The notes below the pieces were generated by a model. It saw only the letters and a program-made list of their open reading frames with translations. It made no database searches and was not told where the DNA came from. Source: Cyanobacteria bacterium FACHB-471 (lineage in GTDB: Bacteria; Cyanobacteriota; Cyanobacteriia; Elainellales; Elainellaceae). Taken from it: DNA of 64,000 nt. Both the position numbers and the translations under genes were made by a program. Below are positions 48,366 to 55,901 of this stretch, piece after piece; position 1 is the stretch's first letter; each line of letters opens with the position of its first letter. The stretch lies in NCBI GenBank assembly GCA_014695345.1, contig JACJOC010000093.1, forward strand, positions 1 through 64,000. The letters are read 5' to 3'.

Positions 48366-49571
48366 ATGAGTGAGACGGCGGATATTGTGGTGGTAGGGGG
48401 TGGGTGCATTGGAGCAGCGATCGCCCTTCACCTAGTGGAACAGCAGGCAGGAAAAGTGCTGCTGCTAGAGCAAAAGCAGTTGGCGAATGGCGCTTCGGGT
48501 AAAGGCATCGGAATTATTCGCACCCACTACACCCATCCCGTCTTAGCCAAACTGGCCTACGCCTCACTTCAGCTTTTTCACAACTTTGAAGAGCGGTTTG
48601 GTGGCTACGACAGCGGCTTCAATCCCTGTGGATACTTCATTCTGGTTGGTGATTCGGATGTTGACACCCTTAAGGATGTCGTTTCAATGCACCAGCCGTT
48701 AGGCATTAACGTGCAGATGGTTTCCCCAAGTGAAGCGCAGGCGCAGATGCCATTTCTGCGAATTGATGATGTGGCTGCGGCAGCTTATGAGCCCGATTCT
48801 GGCTATGGCAGTCCTCCCAAAACAACAATCGCCCTGGCAAAACGCGCTGCCGAGTTGGGCGTTGAGGTTCGCACAGAAACCCCTGTCACAGGCATCAAGC
48901 TAGACCTGGAAGGGCGAATTGAGGCAGTCAGTACCCCAACTGGGGACATTGCCACCCGCACCGTTGTGGATTGTGTCGGTCCCTGGGCTAGAAAATTTAC
49001 CGAGGCGCTGGGTTTGCCTTTTCCGGTTAGCCCTGTTGTCGAGCATGTGGTGGTGATGGAGCGTCCTACTGAATATGCCGCACCGCACCCCGTTGTATCT
49101 GATTTGGTGAATTTGTGTTACGTGCGATCAGATGCTGACAATCCCTACACCCGCATTGGCAACTCAGACCCGAAATATCACCCGCAGTTTTTGCTGCCTG
49201 ATGCCGATCAGTTTCACGGACAGCAGTTTCCTGACATTTGCGAAACGCTTCAGCAAAAGTTAATTCACCGCTGCCCTATTTTAGAAACAGCCCCGGTTGT
49301 TGAAACGTACTCCGGCATTTGGGGAATTACGCCTGACTACCAGCCGATTATTGATCGCCTCGACCACATTCCTGGTCTCTACTGCGCCGTTGGCTTTAGC
49401 GGACACGGATATAAACTTAGCCCGATCATTGGCGACCTGATGAGCCGCTTCATTCTGGGCAAGCTCGATGATCAGGTCAAGCTACTCGACCTCTTCCGCT
49501 TCAGCCGCTTCCAAGAAAACAGTTTGATTCAACCACCCATTCGCTATGCCAGAGCAGGTGGATTAAGGTGA
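48366..49571 (+). CDS. FAD-dependent amino-acid/amine oxidoreductase (DAO family)
   Basis: Encodes 401 residues from ATG 48366. The start at 48273 would add 31 residues ahead of the dinucleotide motif ADIVVVGGGCIGAAIA, where the family begins. Features of the DadA/sarcosine-oxidase class are present: LLEQKQLANGASGKGIGIIRTHYTH, DCVGPWARK, and the C-terminal GLYCAVGFSGHGYKLSP. The likely reaction is oxidation of a secondary or D-amino acid, with FAD. It pairs divergently with the glnT-like gene. Confidence 0.88.
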   Translation: MSETADIVVVGGGCIGAAIALHLVEQQAGKVLLLEQKQLANGASGKGIGIIRTHYTHPVLAKLAYASLQLFHNFEERFGGYDSGFNPCGYFILVGDSDVDTLKDVVSMHQPLGINVQMVSPSEAQAQMPFLRIDDVAAAAYEPDSGYGSPPKTTIALAKRAAELGVEVRTETPVTGIKLDLEGRIEAVSTPTGDIATRTVVDCVGPWARKFTEALGLPFPVSPVVEHVVVMERPTEYAAPHPVVSDLVNLCYVRSDADNPYTRIGNSDPKYHPQFLLPDADQFHGQQFPDICETLQQKLIHRCPILETAPVVETYSGIWGITPDYQPIIDRLDHIPGLYCAVGFSGHGYKLSPIIGDLMSRFILGKLDDQVKLLDLFRFSRFQENSLIQPPIRYARAGGLR

Positions 49572-49670
49572 TGAATTCATTTGGACAGTCCTGATCAAAA
49601 AGCCTCTGGGCTTTGAGGAAGCAAGGTTTCAGGTCTCAAGTGCGTAATTTTGAAAACTTGAAAATTGCTT

Positions 49671-49966
49671 CACGCTTCGATGGTGATATCTGACACTTCA
49701 ATCGCGACGTCTACAGTGTCCAGCGGCGATACTTCATGCTTCGACAGTAATGCTCAGTGTTTCGGCAGTCATGCTTGGAGGTTCAACCGCGATGTCTGAT
49801 GCTTTGGCAGTGATACTCAGAGGTTTAACCGCGATGCTGGGAGGTTCAACCGGGATGTCTCATGCTTCAGCGGTGATGTTCGGAGATCCAACCGGAATGC
49901 TCGGAGGTTCAACTAGGATGCTTAGAGGTTCAACCGTGGTGTCCAGAGCTTCAACCGGAATGTCTC
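49671..49966. repeat. 21-bp minisatellite, 14 units, joined to the acyltransferase stop codon
   Basis: Fourteen head-to-tail 21-bp units run from 49671 to 49966, with two extra bases after unit 2. Two unit classes exist: class A like GAGGTTCAACCGCGATG plus 4 bases (for example 49778-49798) and class B like ATGCTTTGGCAGTGATACTCA (49799-49819). Class B recurs at every third unit (1, 4, 7, 10). Twelve bases of class B (ATGCTTTGGCAG) recur exactly at 49967-49978, inside the 3' end of the acyltransferase CDS. On the minus strand the array stays in that gene's frame from unit 14 to unit 3. It reads [S/D/N]-I-x-[V/A]-[E/K]-[P/A]-x heptapeptides, broken by TGA at 49860-49862 and 49734-49736. It is not a CRISPR: there are no unique spacers. 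Confidence 0.85.
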
Positions 49967-51416
49967 ATGCTTTGGCAGCCTCTTCCATCACAGTCTGCAA
50001 TTCTTTCGTCAGGTTAGCCACGGCTTGGCGGCGGCTAGATTGATAAGCTTCCCAATAATCTGAGACGGAAATGGGTTCACCGACCGTCATTTTGACCTGC
50101 TGTTGCCCCAGTTTCGGACGGGGAAAGGGAGATTTGCCTTTGATGCGCGTCACCATATCCCACAGCAGCAGCGTTGTCTCGGCAAACCGTTCAACGGTGA
50201 GCTTTTCGGCGACGTAGTGCCCCGTGACGCTGACAAAGGTTTCTACCAGGCGCATGTGCCACAGCCGCAGGTCGGCTTCCTCGGCGACGCGGTCAGCCAA
50301 TCCTCGCTCGACGGGAGAAAGGGCTTCGATTTGCTTCAGGTCTTCTCGATAAATTCGATCCCAGCCTGCTTGCTCCAAACGACGACAGCGATCGCTTAAA
50401 TTTCCTTTGGGCGGCAGGTCAAAAAACTGTTCTGCCACGCTCAGAGCCGCACTTAGCAAAGCCTGGAGACGATGAGCAAGCTGTTCGTTGGAGCTGAGGG
50501 GAAAAGGGTCTGGGGAACCTTCAGCAGATGATGTCGAAGCTGCTGCTGGAACAGCCGGGAATGATTGACCGTAAAACTTCTTGTAAAACTGCTCCATCAG
50601 CGTCAGCAAATGTTCGCCCAATCGGTAGAGCCTGCGGTAGAGCAGAGTTCGGCGATGCGAAGCAGTGCCCCCTTTGGGGTAATCGCCCTCACTCCCACCC
50701 ACTGCCGCCGCTTCTGGAACCAACCCGCTCTCCAACTCCAGTCGGCTCAACAACTGTTCTACCAAGTCCCAGGGTGATTCTACATAGCGATACTGGATGC
50801 CAATGGGCACGATTAAGACCTGCTCCGTCCGTCCTGCCTTGTGTAAATCCTCCACGCACCAAAAGCCAAACTGAGCAATCCCCGGTTCGATTGGGCTGAC
50901 AATTTCGTTGTGTCCATTGGTTGCCCCTTCAGGAGCCGCCGCCATAGGAAATTGTCCATTGGCAAACAGTTCTCGGATCGAGCGCAGCCCCATCAGATCG
51001 ACCTTACCCCGCCGAATTGGAGTTCCCCCTAAGCGCGAGTAGAGCCAACCAACAAATTTACCTGCCCACAGCGGAATTCCCCGGTCATAGATAAAGTGGG
51101 CATGGATCGGAGCTTTGACCGGAATGCCCTGCTGCCGCATCGTCTGAGACACCTGCCGCCACAGCATATCTGCCATGCTGTAAGGGTCGTTGGTACTAGG
51201 ATGGCGAAAGGCAATCAGCAAGCGGATCTTGCCGTCCTGAAACTGTTTGTATAGTTGTGCCAGGGTTTCAAGATTGCTGACCTCAATGTCTGTAATCCCA
51301 ACTCGCCAACGTCGCCAGGTGGGCAGCAGCGATCGCACCGCTCCAAACACCAGTGGATCAAACTGAGAGGGAATAAACTCTAACGGCGGTTGAGCGTGGA
51401 TGTTGGGATTGGGCAT
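49965..51416 (-). CDS. PlsC-like acyltransferase
   Basis: Encodes 483 residues. The acyltransferase motif HX4D is in FRHPSTNDPYSMAD and the EGxT-type motif in AAPEGATNGHNEI, as in 1-acyl-glycerol-3-phosphate acyltransferases. It is about twice the minimal PlsC length; the extra C-terminal half is helical and has no motif I know. A role in phospholipid or glycolipid synthesis is likely; glycerolipid remodelling is the alternative. Its last codons and stop belong to the 21-bp repeat described above, and the array stays in the gene's frame. It lies 48 bp downstream of sbcD on the same strand. Confidence 0.85.
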   Translation of the reverse strand: MPNPNIHAQPPLEFIPSQFDPLVFGAVRSLLPTWRRWRVGITDIEVSNLETLAQLYKQFQDGKIRLLIAFRHPSTNDPYSMADMLWRQVSQTMRQQGIPVKAPIHAHFIYDRGIPLWAGKFVGWLYSRLGGTPIRRGKVDLMGLRSIRELFANGQFPMAAAPEGATNGHNEIVSPIEPGIAQFGFWCVEDLHKAGRTEQVLIVPIGIQYRYVESPWDLVEQLLSRLELESGLVPEAAAVGGSEGDYPKGGTASHRRTLLYRRLYRLGEHLLTLMEQFYKKFYGQSFPAVPAAASTSSAEGSPDPFPLSSNEQLAHRLQALLSAALSVAEQFFDLPPKGNLSDRCRRLEQAGWDRIYREDLKQIEALSPVERGLADRVAEEADLRLWHMRLVETFVSVTGHYVAEKLTVERFAETTLLLWDMVTRIKGKSPFPRPKLGQQQVKMTVGEPISVSDYWEAYQSSRRQAVANLTKELQTVMEEAAKA

Positions 51417-51464
51417 TGGTCACAGCAGGGCGATGGGAATCAGGCGATTTAGAGCCATTTACCA

Positions 51465-52781
51465 TTAAAGCAATCTTAGTTGGGCCTCCACTGCTTCGAT
51501 GGCGGGGCGATTGCCAAAATCATCCTCCTCCAGCAAATCCACCTCAGCCGCACCCAGCCAAACAGCCTGTTCCTTTGCCATTAAGCTTTGAGCCACCTCC
51601 AGCATTTCACCTGCGATGTCCTTCAGGTTGGGCTGATTGTCCAGATACGCTTGCAGTGCCTCAATCGGATCAATGCCGCTGCCTGCACCCAATTCAGGTA
51701 ATCGAGGACGAGCAAGCTGGCTCACCAACTCAGCGTGAATCGTGTATGTATGAGCAGCACTGAGCGCATCATGCAACGCAGCACTGTCAATTTGGCTAAG
51801 CTGATCCGAGCGAAGCTGATAGACCAGACGGACCACCGCCTCTTCAATTGTTTCTAGCTGAATCGCCTGGAGTAACGCCGCTTGCGGATCTTCTACCTTA
51901 GATAAATCGACTCGCAGCGTGCGAAACGCGCGGACGGGTAAAGGACAAAACTCTAGCTGAGTGCGATCGCCCTCTAGCTCAACCAGCACATAGCCCTTCT
52001 CCTCTTGCTCTTCGCTAAAGTCAACCCGCTCGATACTGCCCGGATACACCACTGGCGGCTGCTCCGCCAAAATCTGATGTCGATGTACGTGCCCTAACGC
52101 CACATAGTCAAAACAGGGACGGTTGAGCAACGCCATCGGCACTGTAAACCCCTTACCAACTGCCAAAAACCGCTCTGCCCCAAATCTTGCCGTATCAGTC
52201 ATCAAATGAGCCAGCAGCACCGTTGGAATATCTGGATCAAGCCGTCGAATTTCACCTTCCAAGGCAACCCGTAGGCGATCGATCAGCAGCTCGTTCACCT
52301 CTACCAGAGATAAACCTTCCGTTTCAGGACGGGTGAGCAGGGTGGAACGGGTGAGCCAGGGCAGCGTAATGATTTGTATGGCTCCGCTGCGGGTTTGAAT
52401 CGTGTGAGTTTCGAGGCGATCGCCCACCACAAATCCCGGAATTCCCAACGTGCGATAAATGCACAGACTCGCACCCCCCTGCCCCTGAGCGTGCTGGTCA
52501 TGATTTCCTACCAGCAGCACTGTCGGAATCTGAGCATCCACCAAACGGCGAAACTGCGCCGCAAACGCCTGTTGCACAATCGGCGGCGGTGTCGCATCGG
52601 GGAACGCATCCCCACCAAATAGGACTAAATCAACCGGTTCAGAAACTGCCCGATCAATACACAGCCCCAGCGTCTTTACAAAATCTTCGAGCCGCGTATT
52701 CAACCCCGTCTCCGGATTAATTCGCCCATGCGAAAACCCGCTACCCAAATGAATATCCGAAAGATGAAGAATCTTAACCAT
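51465..52781 (-). CDS. sbcD: SbcD-family DNA repair exonuclease
   Basis: Encodes 438 residues from ATG 52781. I rejected 52820 because the family starts right at VKILHLSDIHLGS. The metallophosphoesterase set is present: LSDIHLG, LFGGDAF, LVGNHDQH and VALGHVHRH. SbcD (Mre11-like) works with SbcC to process DNA ends and hairpins; sbcC is not in this window. A strong hairpin lies between it and cysH upstream. Confidence 0.9.
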   Translation of the reverse strand: MVKILHLSDIHLGSGFSHGRINPETGLNTRLEDFVKTLGLCIDRAVSEPVDLVLFGGDAFPDATPPPIVQQAFAAQFRRLVDAQIPTVLLVGNHDQHAQGQGGASLCIYRTLGIPGFVVGDRLETHTIQTRSGAIQIITLPWLTRSTLLTRPETEGLSLVEVNELLIDRLRVALEGEIRRLDPDIPTVLLAHLMTDTARFGAERFLAVGKGFTVPMALLNRPCFDYVALGHVHRHQILAEQPPVVYPGSIERVDFSEEQEEKGYVLVELEGDRTQLEFCPLPVRAFRTLRVDLSKVEDPQAALLQAIQLETIEEAVVRLVYQLRSDQLSQIDSAALHDALSAAHTYTIHAELVSQLARPRLPELGAGSGIDPIEALQAYLDNQPNLKDIAGEMLEVAQSLMAKEQAVWLGAAEVDLLEEDDFGNRPAIEAVEAQLRLL

Positions 52782-52824
52782 CGAGCCATGCGTTGACAGC
52801 ATTACGCTCAACGGTAGCACGATG

Positions 52825-52858
52825 GCTAAGGACTGGGAGCTAGCCCCCAGTCCTTAGC
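52825..52858 (-). terminator. 13-bp perfect hairpin between cysH and sbcD
   Basis: GCTAAGGACTGGG (52825-52837) pairs with CCCAGTCCTTAGC (52846-52858) around an 8-base loop. It lies in the short cysH-sbcD gap, just upstream of the sbcD start. It is built of the same C-rich repeat vocabulary as other spacers (AGTCCTTAGC). It may reduce read-through from cysH into sbcD; there is no T-tract. Confidence 0.55.
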
Positions 52859-52872
52859 TCTTAGCCCCTTCC

Positions 52873-53607
52873 TCAAATATGAATTCCACACTCCGTCTTA
52901 CCTGTGCCGCGCCAGCGTCCGGCCCGCTCGTCTTCGCCTTCGGCAACGGGAGTCGTGATCGGTTCATCGCCAATACTGGGATAGCCCTGGTCGTGCAGCG
53001 GGTTGTAGATAACGCCATGCTTTACGACATATTCCCAGCTTTGCTTGCGAGTCCAGTTAGCTAGCGGATTGACCTTGAGACGTTGGTTTGCGTCTAGCTC
53101 TAGAACGGGCATATCAGCACGAGTGGTTGCCTGATCGCGGCGACGTCCCGTAATCCAGGCTTTGCTGTCCAGTTCTTTTAGGCTGCGCTGCAAAGGCTCA
53201 ATTTTGGTCAAGTGATGAAATTTCTGAATGTCAGTATCCCAAAGCGCTTCACCGTACTGTGCAGCAAAGACTTCACGAGTTGCCACGTCGGGAATCTTGT
53301 AAGTTTTCAAGTCCAATCTATAGATTGCTTCAGCTTTAGCAACCAGTTCCAGGGTTTGCGGGAAGTGATGCAGCGTATCCAGGAAAATCACAGGAACGGG
53401 TTGAGCAGGAATGATTTGACGATAGAGAATGTCCGTGATGATCAGATCATCGACATTAAAAGCACTCGTCTGCACCAGCCCAGTTGGGAAGTTAGCCACA
53501 CACCAGAAAAGAACTTCTGACGGATGAGCAGTCTCAAATCTTTGGTTTAGCTCATCCAGGTCAAAACTCTGATTCTGGCTTTTGCGCTCTACGGAATAAC
53601 TAGTCAT
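52873..53607 (-). CDS. cysH: phosphoadenylyl-sulfate reductase
   Basis: Reduces PAPS to sulfite using thioredoxin, in assimilatory sulfate reduction. The 244 residues include the PP-loop-like AFNVDDLIITDILY, ITGRRRDQATTRADMPVLEL, and the C-terminal catalytic Cys in GTGKTECGIHI. The extra paired cysteines of iron-sulfur APS reductases are absent, so it is the PAPS type. It is divergent from the glutaredoxin-like gene. Confidence 0.94.
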   Translation of the reverse strand: MTSYSVERKSQNQSFDLDELNQRFETAHPSEVLFWCVANFPTGLVQTSAFNVDDLIITDILYRQIIPAQPVPVIFLDTLHHFPQTLELVAKAEAIYRLDLKTYKIPDVATREVFAAQYGEALWDTDIQKFHHLTKIEPLQRSLKELDSKAWITGRRRDQATTRADMPVLELDANQRLKVNPLANWTRKQSWEYVVKHGVIYNPLHDQGYPSIGDEPITTPVAEGEDERAGRWRGTGKTECGIHI

Positions 53608-53710
53608 TTCTTCAGTAAGCTTATTTGTGTTTCTACAGACAATTTTAGCTTGAGAAAAGGCTCGTATTCCGATCGGAAAACAGGTCTTACTAGTTCATGA
53701 GAGATTTTCT

Positions 53711-53992
53711 ATGCGGTTAATTCTATACAGCAAGCCCGGATGTCATCTGTGTGAAGGACTTGAGGAAAAACTAGGGCAAATTCAAACGCTACAGTTTGAG
53801 CTAGAGGTGAGAGACATTACCACTCGCAAAGATTGGTTTGAAGCCTTTCAATACGAAATTCCAGTCCTCTTCCTGGAAGCAACCTCCACCCCCCAATCCC
53901 CAATTCCCCTCCCTCGCCTCTCCCCTCGTGCCACGATCGCCCAAGTGGAGCAGATGCTACAGAAATATGGGGTAGGAAATAGTTCAGAATAG
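53711..53992 (+). CDS. glutaredoxin-family (DUF836-like) protein
   Basis: Encodes 93 residues of thioredoxin fold. The active site CHLC (Cys11, Cys14) is near the N-terminus (LILYSKPGCHLCEGL) and EIPVLFLEA contains the cis-Pro. The loop that follows (TSTPQSPIPLPRLS) is coded by a C-rich repeat tract and is longer than usual for this family. The gene lies 27 bp upstream of murE on the same strand and is probably cotranscribed. Confidence 0.85.
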   Translation: MRLILYSKPGCHLCEGLEEKLGQIQTLQFELEVRDITTRKDWFEAFQYEIPVLFLEATSTPQSPIPLPRLSPRATIAQVEQMLQKYGVGNSSE

Positions 53993-54019
53993 GCGCAGCA
54001 GATGTGAGGAGTTGTTGAC

Positions 54020-55522
54020 ATGAAATTACGAGAACTCTTGATGGTTTTGCCTGAGTCCGTTCAGATACCAGAGTATCCGGCTTTAGAGGCTGAGGTAAAA
54101 GGGTTGGCGACCAATTCTCATGCCTGTCAGCCAGGAGATTTATTTATTGGGATGCCAGGAACACGGGTAGATGGGGGTGAGTTTTGGCCAAGTGCGATCG
54201 CCACAGGGGCGATCGCTGCCTTAGTTTCTACCTCAGCCGCTCAGAAACAGCCTCCAACGGATTCAACTGCTTGCGTCATTCCCGTAGCTGACATGGTGCA
54301 GGCTTGTGCTCAGATAGCGACAGCATTCTATGGCTATCCGGCACAGCAGCTTCAACTGGTCGGAGTGACCGGTACTAACGGTAAGACAACCACGACTCAC
54401 CTAATCGAGTTTCTGCTGAACCAGACACAGCAGCCGACCGCCCTGATGGGAACGCTCTACACTCGCTGGGCGGGTCATCAGCAAACGGCAGTTCATACCA
54501 CGCCCTTCGCGGTGGAGTTGCAGCAGCAGTTGGCTGAAGCGGTGGCAGCAGGCTGCAAGCTAGGTGTGATGGAAGTCAGTTCTCATGCGCTGGCGCAGGG
54601 GCGAGTGATGGGTTGCCCTTTTGAGGTAGCGGTGTTTACCAACTTGACTCAGGATCATCTGGACTATCACCGCGACATGGAAGACTATTTTTCTGCCAAG
54701 GCGCTGCTGTTTTCAACGGACTACCTCAAAGGTCGGGCTATTGTGAATCTAGATGATGCTTATGGGCAGCGACTGATTCAACAATTGCAGCCTGAGCAGG
54801 TCTGGACGTACAGCGTTACGGGTCAGAGGGCAGATTTATGGACAAGCGATTTGGTATATGAGCCAGATGGCGTAAAGGGCATTCTGCACACACCCAAGGG
54901 AGAGACAGCGTTTCAATCTCCGCTGGTCGGGCAGTTTAATTTGTCAAATCTGTTAGCAGCGGTAGGGGCAGCGCTGCATTTAGGTGTGGAATTGGAGGCG
55001 ATCGCCCACTCCTTGCCTCTCTTCACGGGCGTTCCTGGACGGATGGAGCAGGTGCAGATTACTCCAACGCAAGACATCAACGTCATTGTGGACTATGCTC
55101 ACACGCCCGACAGTTTAGAAAATTTGCTAAAAGCAGCACGTCCTTTCATTCCGGCTCGGATGATCTGTGTATTTGGCTGCGGGGGTGATCGCGATCGCAC
55201 CAAGCGTCCCCTCATGGGCAAAATTGCCGCAGAATTGGCGGATTGGGCAATTGTCACCTCAGACAATCCCCGTACTGAAGATCCAGAGCGAATTTTGCAG
55301 GACATTCTCACAGGCATTCCCGATACGGTAGAGCCGCTAGTCATTGGCGATCGTGCCGAGGCAATTCGCACCGCTATTTTGCAAGCTAAGGCTGGAGATG
55401 GCGTACTAATTGCTGGAAAAGGGCATGAAGACTATCAAATTTTAGGTACAGAAAAAGTTCACTTTGATGACCGAGAACAGGCACGGGCAGCCTTGACTGA
55501 GCGGATTGATCAGGCAGATTAA
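54020..55522 (+). CDS. murE: UDP-N-acetylmuramoyl-tripeptide synthetase (meso-DAP adding)
   Basis: Adds meso-diaminopimelate to UDP-MurNAc-L-Ala-D-Glu in peptidoglycan synthesis. The 500 residues have the ATP-binding GVTGTNGKTTTTH (about 114-126), the middle-domain VFTNLTQDHLDYH and the C-terminal TSDNPRTEDP, whose DNPR motif is the hallmark of meso-DAP specificity. Cytoplasmic. The start matches the family MKLRELL. Confidence 0.96.
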   Translation: MKLRELLMVLPESVQIPEYPALEAEVKGLATNSHACQPGDLFIGMPGTRVDGGEFWPSAIATGAIAALVSTSAAQKQPPTDSTACVIPVADMVQACAQIATAFYGYPAQQLQLVGVTGTNGKTTTTHLIEFLLNQTQQPTALMGTLYTRWAGHQQTAVHTTPFAVELQQQLAEAVAAGCKLGVMEVSSHALAQGRVMGCPFEVAVFTNLTQDHLDYHRDMEDYFSAKALLFSTDYLKGRAIVNLDDAYGQRLIQQLQPEQVWTYSVTGQRADLWTSDLVYEPDGVKGILHTPKGETAFQSPLVGQFNLSNLLAAVGAALHLGVELEAIAHSLPLFTGVPGRMEQVQITPTQDINVIVDYAHTPDSLENLLKAARPFIPARMICVFGCGGDRDRTKRPLMGKIAAELADWAIVTSDNPRTEDPERILQDILTGIPDTVEPLVIGDRAEAIRTAILQAKAGDGVLIAGKGHEDYQILGTEKVHFDDREQARAALTERIDQAD

Positions 55523-55901
55523 TTCGACGAATGAGGCAGATTTCTGATCGAAATGTCTATCTATTCAGGTGATGAAAATTTAGGAATGGTGGATAAATTT
55601 CTAAACCAGGTTTAACCTAATAAGCAGTGAACTTGACGGTTGAAATCTGTCTTGAATAACAGCTCAAACGTAAGCGTATGAGCCTTTAAAGTGACTCGCT
55701 TTAAAGCTAAAGCTTCTTCTCAAAGATTTTTAGTTGCCAAAACGAGTTAGCCTTATGTCTTCATAGTTTGTATTAAACCCTGGTCTAGAAAATCATTCAG
55801 ATTTTTTGGCGAAATGCTTGACGCGCTAGTACATAGCAGCAGTGGCGATCGCCTTGTTATTGCTGCTATAGCCTCATTCCTCTGTTCATCACCTCACCCT
55901 C
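55523..55901. other. 379-bp spacer with paired CTTTAAAG sites
   Basis: Two copies of the palindrome CTTTAAAG, at 55684-55691 and 55699-55706, are 15 bp apart, about one and a half helical turns, about 200 bp before the kinase start. This could be an operator. The remainder is AT-rich without ORF or RNA signal, apart from a HIP1-type site near 55845. Confidence 0.45.

Noticed and set aside
49671-49966. CRISPR array
   Set aside because: Units are contiguous 21-bp variants with no unique spacers and no cas genes nearby; it is a minisatellite.
49750-50043. Plus-strand 97-codon ORF through the tandem repeats
   Set aside because: It is open only because 21-bp units keep frame, and it runs on into antisense of the acyltransferase; no coding evidence.
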